Shown: piece after piece, positions 42,569 to 54,100 of the stretch
How positions within the stretch are numbered: the stretch's first letter is position 1
How the letters are laid out: each line of letters starts with the position of its first letter
From: a virus
IMG/VR virus record: IMGVR_UViG_3300044640_001495
Location: 186,001-250,000 of that record
DNA length: 64,000 bases
Strand: one strand, 5' to 3'
Notes under the pieces: model-generated
Told to the model about the DNA's origin: nothing
Seen by the model: the letters and a program-made list of their open reading frames with translations, nothing else
The model's database searches: none
Position numbers and translations under genes: made by a program

Positions 42569-45500
42569 ATGGCAGAATTCAAACTTAGTAGATTCAAATA
42601 TACATGGCACGGAGAATGGACTCCGGGTGCTAGATACAATCCCGACTATGTGGTCAGCTACGGCGGCAAAGTATATGTCAGCTTAGAAACACATAATTCC
42701 AACACCAACTTCTATGCTGATCTAGACTACTACAACAACGACAGTCCACCCCTGTTGGTTCCTAAATGGGAATTAATAGCAGACGGAGTTAGCTGGCTGG
42801 GAGATTGGACCAACAGCACATACTTCAAACGAGGTGACACGGTCAAATACGGCGGAGTGGTATATCTCTGTGTAACAGGGCATACTTCAAGTCCAGCCAT
42901 TATATACGATGCCGAGGGAAATGTAGTATCTTCTCCAGGTTTAGCAGCCTTTGCTAGCGATACTGTAAACTGGACAGTGCAGGTTAGTTCACAAGACTGG
43001 AAAATCGATTGGGCTGTCAATACCTACTACAAGATCAATGATGTTGTGAGATATGGAGGTATTGTATACCGTTGCGTAGACTCACACCTGTCAGCAGCTG
43101 ACCTTGCTGGAGGACTTGAGGGTAGTCAAGCACAGTGGGCGGTGGTATCACTGTCAGACGATTGGCGCGGCGACTGGACCATAGACACACGATTCAAGGT
43201 CAATGACGTTGTAAAATACGGCGGCAATGTCTATAAATGTCAGTTAGCACATACATCTGCATCTAATGCTGCTGACGGGCTACCGGCCGATCAAGCTAAG
43301 TGGGCGTCATTGCATGTTGGAGTGGAATACAAAGGTTCCTGGACCGCATCACAAATATACAAGTTAAATGATGTGGTAAAATATGGATCATATCTATATG
43401 TGGCCACAGTCTTTCACACAAGCGGATTAGATTTTGATTCTATACATTGGAGCGTGTATTGTCCAGGACAAGAATATGATGTTGTATGGACAACAACCAC
43501 AGTATACCAAGCAGGCGATATTGTCAGCTACGGTGGAAATCTTTATGCAGCCATAGAGGCAAACACTAATCAAAATCCAGCTGTCATACTGTCAGCTTGG
43601 GAATTGCTATTTGAGAATTCAAGAATTAGAGGCGATTGGACACAGATTGAATCTTATAAAATTGGAGATGTTGTCAGAAGAGGCGGGAATGTCTATCTTG
43701 CACATCAAGACAGCGTAAATCAAGATCCCGATTTTTTAAATGATGACAGTACCACCAATGAGGACTATTGGGATCTAGTGATTCCCGGTGTAAGATGGCG
43801 AGGTGTTTGGAGCCAAGATCAAATTTATCTTGCAGGCGACACCGTGGTATGGGTGGCCAGTTCATATCGTTGCCTGGACAAACACCTATCAAGCCAAACT
43901 AATAGACCAGATGATGACGGTGAAGTGGGTTCTACTCTAGAAGGTAGATATTGGGCAAAAATTACCGACGGCAACAAGATCAACCGCATGAAAAACATAG
44001 GTGATCTAAGAACATTTGGCCCCACAGATGACGGCAGCACAGTGGGCTACAAGGCTTTAGAAATTGGCACACAGGGATTGACTTTGGGTGTAATTAACGG
44101 TGAACCTCAGTGGGATCCTTTGGCCAGCACAGAAAAAGTATACTATGTGGCAGAATTCGGCGAGGATCTACCAACTGCCGGCACTAGCCCTCAAAATCCA
44201 TGGCGTACAGTGAGATATGCCTGTGAGAATATCACAGGCTATGCTACAGTATTTGTTAGAACCGGAGTATTTGATGAGATACTTCCGATTCGAGTTCCTG
44301 CATTTGTGGCCATAGTAGGAGATGAACTTCGCAGTACTGTGATTCAACCTGCCAACACAGTGCTGACCAATGACTACATATTGAGAATACTGGCTGCTGC
44401 AGATTATGTCAAGACCATGTTGAATTGGATTATTAGAGAATTACCTGTAGGCGATCCAGTGTTGGCTATCGGGTCTGTTGTACGCGGCACTATTGCGCAG
44501 GATTTTTCAGGCACACCTGCCACATCCAACGAAGTGTTGATCACAACTTCATTGTTGGATCAATTTGAAACAAGACTAGAAACAAGTAATCCGGCCAGCA
44601 TCAATGGTACCAACGCTATTACGGCAGATGCGGCACGACTTGCGGCTAGAGCACAGATAGTAGCCAACAAAAATTTTATAAAAAATGAAACTACATTATA
44701 TATTGATGCAGAATTTGATGATTCAACAGGAGCATTGGGCACTGAATCTCCAAGATGGAGCACAGATCTAGACAGGATATTAGATGCGGTGATCTATGAC
44801 ATAGCCTATGTTGGCAATTATAAAACCATAGAAGCTGCTAATTATTTTTTATGTGCCAGCGACTATGATGTCAACAAAGTTCAAAACATGTTCTTGATGC
44901 GTGATGGAACAGGACTAAGAAACTGCACACTAAGAGGTCTTAGTGGAACACTTGGTGCACAAAGCATACTTGGTACTCGCAGACCAACTGCCGGAGCATA
45001 TGTTTCATTGGATCCAGGTTGGGGAGTAGCAGACTCTACAGCTTGGGTAGGAACAAAATCACCGTATGTACAAAACGTATCAACATTTGGCACAGGCTGT
45101 ATTGGCTTTAAAATTGACGGCGACCTACATGCCGGCGGCAATCAAACCATGGTTGCCAACGACTTCACCCAGATTCTTTCGGACGGTATAGGAGTATGGT
45201 GTAACGGAACAGGTAAGTCAGAGTGTGTGTCAATTTTCACATACTACAATCACATAGGCTATCTCTGTACCACTGGCGGAAAAATTAGAGGAACCAACGG
45301 CAACTGTTCATACGGAACATTTGGCGCAGTATCTGAAGGATTTGATTTGGCAGAAAGTCCAATCGAAGCCACAGTAAACAATCGATACTATGAAGCCTCT
45401 ACCTATCAGACCTTGGTGGACAACAATGGCGGATTAATGAAATTGTTTTATTCACATGCTGGAAATGAATATACCACAGCTACTGCATCAATTCTAGCAG

Positions 45501-48106
45501 CCGGCACGGGAGGTGAATTTGCATTTGACGATATCAGAGATGGAGCTGTATCAGAAATTAGAATTACCAATCTTGGTGACAGCTCAGCAGAAGGAGGCAG
45601 CAGTTATTTGTTTGCTACTAATACTGCTCAAAGTGGCACAAACAGAATTATTGTGCTTGCAGGATCTGATGTTAATCTACGTACATCATATCTAGGTGTA
45701 CGCATAGTTATTAGTTCTGGAACAGGCGTAGGGCAGTATGGTTATATAGCGGAATATGAATATGCTAGCAAAACAGTAACGGTTGGCCTAGAAAGACAGC
45801 CACAGGTGTCTGCCACACAGACATTTAGTATTGGCAATCTAATACAGTTGACCAGTGCTAGTCACCTATCACTGGGCGATCCGATTGTCTTCGTAGGCAC
45901 TAAGTATGGAAACATTGTGGACTACACAACATACTATGTTAAAACCATTGATACTGCCACAAATAGAATCACAATTAGTGCATTGGCAGATATCAGCACC
46001 ACATTTGGTTTGGTCAACGGGGTGCCAACTGGGGGCAACGACGCTATGGTTGTGCATTGTGTGGGTTGGCAGCATTTTGTAGAAGGCACTCCTATACTGG
46101 CATTGCTTGATACTTCTACTAACTATTTCATAGAACCGAGACTCACATTCAGCAGTCCAGGATTTTCTACTTCTAGCTCAACCTTGCCCGCTAACAGACA
46201 ATGGACCAGTATAGCTTCCAATGCCAACAGATATGTTGCAGTAGCTCTGGACACTGCCGCAACTGCCTACTCGGCCAACGGCACAACATGGCTTGCAGGA
46301 GCTCTTCCTACTAGTGCGTTGTGGACCAAGATCAAATATGTTGGCGGAGTGTTCATGGCCTTTGCATCTGGCGGCCAAGCAGCTAGAAGCACTGATGGTA
46401 TTTCATGGTCGGCAATGACAATGTCATCCACTGCAGAATGGCGAGATGTGGCCTATGGGGTTATAGGCTCCGTGGGCACATGGTTGGCCGTGGCTGGCGG
46501 TAGCAACAAAGCTGCTAAGTCAACTGACGGCATTAACTGGTCAGCCTTTAATCTTCCAGAGGGAGCAGATTGGAATGCAGTAGTTTATGGCAAAGGCAAA
46601 TTTGTTACCACTGCTGCCAGTGACTCCAGCGTAACCGGTGCTGCATTTGCCTATACCAATGCCGCAGCTACCGCTTGGACACAGGGTACGATTCCACAAG
46701 GCAGTTATTCATTGGCCTATGGAAATAATAGATTTGTAGCACTATCCGGAGGATATGCTGGAGCCACTGAAGTATCAGTGAGTTTTGACGGTATAACCTG
46801 GACAGAAGGAACCATACAAGCACAAGATTGGCGTGCAATTACCTATGCTCAAGGAGTATTCTTAGCAGTGGCCACAGGCACAGCGGTGGCTGCCACATCC
46901 ATAGACGGTAAAATTTGGGAATATCAAACACTAGGTGCTTCAGGTCCTTGGTGCGCCATAGGATTCAGTAACATTACCAAGCCAGGCAAATTTATAGTAA
47001 TAGGCGGCCTTACAGAAAATTCAGTAGCCGGTAGATTGATCAGCACAGGAAAAACTGCACAAGGCCGAGCACAAGTGGTAGCTGGTAGAATTTCATCCCT
47101 GTATCTTTTCGAACCTGGCAGCGGGTATACATCAGCCCCTGCATTGGTTTTCACAGATCCCAACAACAGCGCAGAAGTTTCCACAGCAGTGAGAATTTCA
47201 AACGGAGTTCTAGGGCCGCCCACCATTGTAACCGCTGGTACAGCCTATGAAACGTTGACTACTACCACAACTATCACAGGCGACGGCTACAGAGATCAAT
47301 ATCAAACAGGCAGTTCATTGGTTATAGATGGATTAGATCGACTGCCAGGTCCTGGTGACAACGTCACTATTCTTGGCATCAACGATTACACATACAAATT
47401 ATTGACCACAGAGATACTGGCTGGCGCCTTTCCTAACGCCACAGCCAGATTGACCATAGCCAAAGATCTTGGAAGAGAAGAATCTCCTGACCACGGTACT
47501 GGAATTGAAATACGACAAAAGTACAGTCAGGTACGACTAACTGGACATGACTTCTTGGATGTGGGATTAGGTAATTTTGAGCAGACCAATTATCCAAATA
47601 CACTGTTTCCAAATGGCACAGTACTAGCGCCGCAAGATGAAATTAGAGAAAGTGATGGTGGTCGGGTGTTCTATACATCAACTGATCAAGACGGTAACTT
47701 CCGAGTTGGTGAATTATTTGCGGTTGAACAAGCTACAGGTACAGTAACTCTAAATGCCCAGTTTTTTGCATTATCTGGTCTTGAAGAATTGCGACTAGGT
47801 GGAGTTACTGTAGGTGGATCTGGTGTGGTAATCCGTGAGTTTTCAACAGACAATACATTTACTGCTGACTCCAACAACATCATTCCTACACAAAAAGCCA
47901 TCAAGGCCTATCTACAAGGTAGAGTATCTGGTGGTGGCGCAGATGCGGTAACTAGCCAATTAACAGCAGGTGTTATAGTGATTGGTCCAGACTCATTGTC
48001 AACAACTACAGGCGAAGAAATAATTTTTAATGCAAAAGTGAATATAAATGCCGGATTCGAAGGTTCGTATCTGGCACAGTTTTTGTTTTTATCAAGCGGG
48101 GCATAA
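42569..48106 (+). CDS. giant fibre/adhesin: CBM-like repeats, beta-helix, Asp-box propeller
   Basis: The 1845-residue protein has four parts. Residues 1-~450 carry eight repeats of the type 'W.G.W....Y..gDvV.YGG..Y.C...HtS', similar to type 5/12 carbohydrate-binding modules. Residues ~522-1000 look like a right-handed beta-helix ('GTSPQNPWRTVRYACENITG', 'GLRNCTLRGLSG', 'TKSPYVQNVSTFGTGCIGFK'), with one 'DLDRILDAVIYDIAYVGN' helical insert. Residues ~1200-1545 hold about six 'S.dGitW' Asp-box units of a sialidase-like propeller. The C-terminus has 'SQVRLTGHDFLD' near 1652 and 'NNIIPTQKAIKAYL' near 1770. The role is inferred to be receptor or glycan binding. Confidence 0.82.
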   Translation: MAEFKLSRFKYTWHGEWTPGARYNPDYVVSYGGKVYVSLETHNSNTNFYADLDYYNNDSPPLLVPKWELIADGVSWLGDWTNSTYFKRGDTVKYGGVVYLCVTGHTSSPAIIYDAEGNVVSSPGLAAFASDTVNWTVQVSSQDWKIDWAVNTYYKINDVVRYGGIVYRCVDSHLSAADLAGGLEGSQAQWAVVSLSDDWRGDWTIDTRFKVNDVVKYGGNVYKCQLAHTSASNAADGLPADQAKWASLHVGVEYKGSWTASQIYKLNDVVKYGSYLYVATVFHTSGLDFDSIHWSVYCPGQEYDVVWTTTTVYQAGDIVSYGGNLYAAIEANTNQNPAVILSAWELLFENSRIRGDWTQIESYKIGDVVRRGGNVYLAHQDSVNQDPDFLNDDSTTNEDYWDLVIPGVRWRGVWSQDQIYLAGDTVVWVASSYRCLDKHLSSQTNRPDDDGEVGSTLEGRYWAKITDGNKINRMKNIGDLRTFGPTDDGSTVGYKALEIGTQGLTLGVINGEPQWDPLASTEKVYYVAEFGEDLPTAGTSPQNPWRTVRYACENITGYATVFVRTGVFDEILPIRVPAFVAIVGDELRSTVIQPANTVLTNDYILRILAAADYVKTMLNWIIRELPVGDPVLAIGSVVRGTIAQDFSGTPATSNEVLITTSLLDQFETRLETSNPASINGTNAITADAARLAARAQIVANKNFIKNETTLYIDAEFDDSTGALGTESPRWSTDLDRILDAVIYDIAYVGNYKTIEAANYFLCASDYDVNKVQNMFLMRDGTGLRNCTLRGLSGTLGAQSILGTRRPTAGAYVSLDPGWGVADSTAWVGTKSPYVQNVSTFGTGCIGFKIDGDLHAGGNQTMVANDFTQILSDGIGVWCNGTGKSECVSIFTYYNHIGYLCTTGGKIRGTNGNCSYGTFGAVSEGFDLAESPIEATVNNRYYEASTYQTLVDNNGGLMKLFYSHAGNEYTTATASILAAGTGGEFAFDDIRDGAVSEIRITNLGDSSAEGGSSYLFATNTAQSGTNRIIVLAGSDVNLRTSYLGVRIVISSGTGVGQYGYIAEYEYASKTVTVGLERQPQVSATQTFSIGNLIQLTSASHLSLGDPIVFVGTKYGNIVDYTTYYVKTIDTATNRITISALADISTTFGLVNGVPTGGNDAMVVHCVGWQHFVEGTPILALLDTSTNYFIEPRLTFSSPGFSTSSSTLPANRQWTSIASNANRYVAVALDTAATAYSANGTTWLAGALPTSALWTKIKYVGGVFMAFASGGQAARSTDGISWSAMTMSSTAEWRDVAYGVIGSVGTWLAVAGGSNKAAKSTDGINWSAFNLPEGADWNAVVYGKGKFVTTAASDSSVTGAAFAYTNAAATAWTQGTIPQGSYSLAYGNNRFVALSGGYAGATEVSVSFDGITWTEGTIQAQDWRAITYAQGVFLAVATGTAVAATSIDGKIWEYQTLGASGPWCAIGFSNITKPGKFIVIGGLTENSVAGRLISTGKTAQGRAQVVAGRISSLYLFEPGSGYTSAPALVFTDPNNSAEVSTAVRISNGVLGPPTIVTAGTAYETLTTTTTITGDGYRDQYQTGSSLVIDGLDRLPGPGDNVTILGINDYTYKLLTTEILAGAFPNATARLTIAKDLGREESPDHGTGIEIRQKYSQVRLTGHDFLDVGLGNFEQTNYPNTLFPNGTVLAPQDEIRESDGGRVFYTSTDQDGNFRVGELFAVEQATGTVTLNAQFFALSGLEELRLGGVTVGGSGVVIREFSTDNTFTADSNNIIPTQKAIKAYLQGRVSGGGADAVTSQLTAGVIVIGPDSLSTTTGEEIIFNAKVNINAGFEGSYLAQFLFLSSGA
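47523..47547 (+). repeat. 25-nt identical stretch shared by the two giant fibres
   Basis: The 25 nt at 47523-47547 recur exactly at 55948-55972, in the conserved SQVRLTG(H) C-terminal motif of both giant fibre genes. Synonymous differences are common just outside, so this is either a recent exchange or a constrained site. Confidence 0.8.
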
Positions 48107-48124
48107 TACCACTTGTGGGATTTG

Positions 48125-48132
48125 AATAAATA
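48125..48132 (+). promoter_or_regulatory. late promoter octamer before the second giant fibre
   Basis: AATAAATA, one base from TATAAATA, lies 27 nt before the ATG at 48159 in the 52-nt gap; GGAGC lies just before the ATG. It gives the 2786-residue gene its own possible promoter. Confidence 0.48.
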
Positions 48133-48158
48133 TAATATGCAAGAAAATGGAGCTATAA

Positions 48159-51100
48159 ATGGCTGAATTTAAACTAGGTAGATTGAGATTTGTATGGAAG
48201 TCAGACTGGGTAACCGGCACTACATACTTCAAAGATGACATCGTTGCTTATGGTGGCAAAACATTCTTATGCGTGGTGGGTCATACTGCTGCCGCTGATT
48301 TTTACACCAATTTAGATAATATTCCCACTAAGTGGAATCAATTCAGTGACGGCCAAGATTGGAAAGGCAACTGGGGATCTTCAACGCTGTATAAAATCAA
48401 CGACATAGTGAAATATGGCGGATACCTGTACATCTGTAATGACGGTCATACTAGTTCAAGCACACTAGAAGCTAATCAAGGCGATTGGGATATATTTGCA
48501 GAATCGTTTGATTGGCAAAATGCTTGGTCCACTGGTTATGTCTACAAGGTAAATGATCTTGTAAAATATGGTGGTTACGTTTACCTATGTAACACAGGTC
48601 ATACTTCAGCTGCCACCGCAGCATCAGGTCTTGAAGCCGATCAAGCCAAATGGGATCTATTCAACAAAGGACTTGATTGGAAAGGTGTATGGAGTACTTC
48701 GGTACGATACAAGGTGGGAGATCTTGTAAAGTATGGCGGAAAAACCTATGTGTGTAATCTACATCACACATCAAATGCCAGCGCAGCATCTGGTCTTGAA
48801 GCCGATCAAGCCAAATGGGACTATTTCAATGAAGGCATAGAATACAAAGGACAATGGGTAACAGCCACTAGATACAAAATTAATGATGTGGTAAAAAATG
48901 GTGGCGGTACTTATATCTGTGTGATTGAACACACAGGCGCCGGCAATTTTACCACAGACTACAATGCCGCACGTTGGAATCAATTTGTTGAAGGCATAGA
49001 ATTTGAAGGTGAATGGTCCGCAGGCCCTACCTATCAACCAGGTGATATTGTACGCTACGGCGGCAACAGCTATATCGCTAAAACTGCACATATTTCTTCA
49101 GGTGGATCTCCTCCAAGCACCAATACCACTGATTGGGACCTGTTTACTACAGGATTTAGATTGCAAGGAGATTGGAATTCAGGCACAGCCTACAAGATTG
49201 GAGAGATTGTTCGCCTTGGTGGATACACCTATGTGGCCACAGCGGACAATACCAATCAGTCTCCGCCTAATGCCAGTTACTGGAGTCTGCTGAATCAAGG
49301 TATAGATTGGGAAGGTGATTGGGTATTAGCATCTAGTTACGTGTTAGGTGATGCTGTGAAGTTTGGAGCCAACAGCTACATTGCTGTTCAAGCACACACA
49401 TCTACTACCGGCCTAGATAGACCAGACAACGACACTATCGGTGCCTATTGGAATTTGTTGACAGCAGGTAATGAAGAATCTGCACTGTCGGCCACAGGTG
49501 ATCTAGTATATTATTCAGGTGGCGGACCCACAAGACTACCAGTTGGCGACGAAGGACAAGTTTTAACTGTTGAAAACGGTTTGCCTACTTGGAATTACTT
49601 TGGTCAAGTGGCCAAGGTGTTTTATGTTGCGCCACACGGAGTAAATTCTCCTGCGCCAACATACGGAGTCACTGTGGACAAGCCATGGGCCAGCGTAAGG
49701 TATGCCTGTGAGCAGATCACTAATGGTACAGAATATCCTAATGCTGCCTATTTGCTCAAGCAGAACAGAACATTTATACAAAAAGAAATTGTAGAATATG
49801 TGAATTATCAAATCACCTATTACACAACCACAGTGCCTACACCGTCCAGCATTTGGTACAACTTTGTAAACGACAGTATTTCCGCATGCCAACGCGACAT
49901 GGGATTAATTGTTGATGCCATTGTACATGATCTTACACATACTGGCAATGTTAAAACTCTTGAAGCCACTGAATCTTATTTTTCAGCAGGTGTATTGATT
50001 GCAGCTATCAATGATGAAGAGTTTCAATTAATTGAGGCAGTGAACTACGGACTTGTATTAATATCTCGTATACTGGCTAATCTTGCTCCAGCTCAAAACT
50101 ATCAAACACTTAATGGCATTGGCGCAGGCAGTAGAATCAAACAGATTATTGATGCTGCATATACTGCTGAAGCCACTGCTTACACTCAGTGCGAGTCGTT
50201 GGCAGGCATACTCACAGCAGCGTTGGCCGCAGGTGTAGACACCGGTCTTCCAGTGTTGAATACTCCCGGATATACCCTACAGGTCAAGACCGGACAATAC
50301 TATGAAGTATTGCCAATTCCAGTTTTTCCAAACACAGCCGTTGTAGGTGATGAACTGCGTTCTACTAGAATTAGTCCTGCAGGCAGCTACACATCAGCCA
50401 ATGACAAAGCCAAATCAATTGCTACTTTGCAAAGACTGCAATCCATCACAGATGAAATTATTACCAATGCGGCAGTTACTCCTACAACAGGAAATATAGC
50501 CACACAGGACACCACATCACAAAAAGCAGGTAATGTAGGTAGTGCAACAGCAGTGTCTTCAGTGTCTGCAAACGCTGCTGAAATCAAAGACATTGTTACA
50601 AACAATACTCCAAATGCCTATGTAAAACCAACTCCAACAGGCGGAACTGGTAATGCATTTACCGCAGGATACTTTGATGCTGCTCGTTTGATCAATGCTA
50701 ACAAGGCGTTCTTGCAAGACGAAGTCAGCGAGTGGATACTGGCACAAATTGCTGCAAGTACCGTAGGATTCGTTGGATTTACCTATACCGGCACACGTAG
50801 AACTAAATGTGAACGTGATGTAGGACTGATTGTTGATGCAGTGGTCTATGATTTGACCTACGGTGGAAATCTAGCAACTCAAATTGCTGCTAGATCATAC
50901 TACAGTCTTGGCGTATTCCTTGAGCCAGCAGCAGAACTAGCACCAGCATTGGCAGTACAATTACGTATCAAAGATATCATTGACAATATTGCCACAGGCG
51001 ATACTGCCGGTTGGACAAAAACTACAGCACTATCACAAGATGTTTCTGGTACAGCAGGATCAGCGCCAGCAGCTACCGCTGCTCAAGCACGTATTCAAGA

Positions 51101-54100
51101 AATATATGATACCATTAACACTGGTACTGAACCAACTACCATAGTACCAGATATCACTTGGCCAGCTGCTGCTTTGATCACTGCTAGAACAGCATTGAAC
51201 ACTGCTAGAACAACTATTCGCAGCAATGCCGTACAGCATGTGAAGAAATTATTTCCTACATTGAGTTTTGACGAAACACTGTGTTCACGTGATGTGGGAT
51301 ATATGGTAGACGCTCTAGGATTTGATCTAATGTTTGGATCAAACTTTTTGTCAATACAAAGTGGACTGTCATATCAAAGAGGCACTACATCAACACTGGT
51401 GGTTCTAAATTCACAACTAGCAGCGCAACAGGCTGTGATTGATTTTATATCTGTTGAAGCACAAAAAATTGTGGCTACAGGAGCTGTGGTACTGGCTGAC
51501 GGACTGTGGACTGATATCATCAACTATGCCAATACCGGCACAGTGCCGCTTACTGTTGGCACCAATAGTCCCACAGAAGATCTTGACAGAATTAACGGTG
51601 CAAAAATACTGCAACTAAACAAAGAATTTATGGTTGCAGAAGCCAATGCCTATATTGCTGACACATTCAAGGCCACAGTAACATCGTCAGACGCCGCTAC
51701 TGATGTATTCACCTGCAGTTCACAGACATGGATGGTAGCTGGAGACACAGTGAGATTCACAGGCACTGTGTTTGGCGGAATTGCTATTAACACAACCTAC
51801 TATGTTTTGTCAACAGGACTAACAGCAACAACATTTAAGGTTTCAACCAGCCTAAACGGCACAGCAGTTGATCTTGGTGCGGCATCAGGCTCAATGGTAG
51901 TCAAATGGTATTACAATTCTGCTAGCTGTGAAAATGATGTTCGCAACTATATTGAATCTATTGCCTATGACATGGTATACACAGGCAACTACAAATCAGT
52001 TCTAGCTGCTAGATACTATAGAAATTCATTAACTGGATCTAAACTTGAAGATCTGTTCTACTTCAAGAACGGATCAGGTCTACGCAATTGCACACTGACT
52101 GGACTCGACGGCAGTTCCGATGGTACCAATACAGGATATCAAAGTGCGTTGACTACTACGGCCAACGAATACGGCACCTACAGACCACGTGCAGGAGCCT
52201 ATGCATCACTAGATCCAGGCTGGGGTCCTAATGACACCAGTGCATGGGTAACCAACAAATCAACCTATGTTCAAAACGTTACCACATTTGGTATCGGTTG
52301 CGTGGGTCAGAAAATTGATGGCAGCTTACACGCAGGCGGCAATGATTCTATCGTGTCCAACGACTTCACCCAGGTATTGAGTGACGGTATTGGAGCATGG
52401 ATTACCAATCTAGGTCGTGCAGAACTTGTGTCAGTGTTCTCTTATTACAACTACATCGGCTATCTAGCTGAAAATGGTGGTAAGATTCGTGCTACTAACG
52501 GTAACAACTCATACGGAACATTTGGTGCTGTAGCAGAATTCATAGATATTTCAGAAACACCTGTCACAGGTACAATCAACAACAGAGGCACAGAAGCCGA
52601 TGTTCGCAGTGTGCTCACAGACGGCACTCAGATTCTACTGCATGAATTTGGCAATGCTGGTTCGGAAAATTCATCTGCATCATTTACCATAAGCGGTACT
52701 GGAATTTCAGTGGCCACTGTGGCAGATGAATTTAGAGATGGAGCTGTATTTCAAGTAAGACTGACAGATCCAGGAGATTCTACTGGTCCTGGCGGAGTTG
52801 GTTACATCACAGCTCAAAGTCTAGCACAGGCAGGAAACACAACTCAAATTACCCTGGCAGCTTCTGATATCAACAGTTCAGCAGCCTATGTTGGCATGAG
52901 CATTTACATGATTGGCGGCTTAGGAGCAGGTCAATACGGATACATAAACTCCTACTCCGCAGCCAGCAAAGTGGCCACAGTGTACAAAGAAAGCACAGGC
53001 ACCCCAGGTTGGGATCATGTGATACCAGGTACACCTATTGTGGCTGCCATGGATCTTACTTCTAACTATCAGATCACTCCTAGACTGCAATTTTCAGCAC
53101 CACCCTTTACCAAAACCACTGCCGACTTGCCAAGCAGTCAAACATGGTCAGATGTGGTGTTCGGTGATGGATATGCTGTTTATAGTGGTGTGGCTTCAAC
53201 AGTATCAAGCGGCTCAGGTAGCTTGGCCACATTCAACGTCACTAGACGCTATGGCATCTACTCAGTAACTATACAGGCCGGCGGAGTGTTGTATACGGTA
53301 GGAAATACCTTGACCGTTCTAGGATCAAGTCTAGGCGGCACATCTCCTGCCAATGATATCACAGTCACAGTAGCCGCAGTTACTTCGCCTGGTGGCGCAA
53401 TAACTAGATTTACCAGCAGCGGAACAGCAGTAACAGCCAAATTTGTAGCCATAGCAGGCGGTGTAAATTCATCTACTAACGCAGCCGCTACCAGTCTAGA
53501 CGGCATAACATGGACAGCAATGACCATGCCATCGTCACAGCAATGGTCAGCCATTGCCTACGGTGTGGTCAGCAATGTCAGCTATTATGTGGCAGTGGCT
53601 AGAGAAAGCTCAGTGGCTGCATATTCTAGAGATGGTGTAAATTGGACAGCTTCCAATCTAAATGAAGTTGCTGACTGGTGCGACATTGACTACGGCAACG
53701 GTGTATTTGTTGCTGTATCAGAAAGTGATTCTAGTTCAACATTCAGAGCATGGAGTTCAGACAACGGCATTAATTGGAACACCACTACATTCGCATCGGG
53801 CGCCAAGGCCATTGCCTATGGTTTCAGCAGATTTGTTGTGGTAGAAGGCAACTTCTCCAACGCAGTGGCATATTCAACCAACGGTGCTACATGGACAGTG
53901 ACCACATTGCCAAGCAATGATGACTCTACAGAATCAAACTGGGTAGACATTGCCTACGGTAATGGACGCTATGTTGCAATTTCAGATAGTTCTGCAATGG
54001 CAGCATACAGTTTCAACGGTGCCACATGGTACAAGAGCAACTTGCCTAGCATTGCTGAATGGAGTTCTATCGGTTATGGTCAAGGCGTATTTTATGTTAC

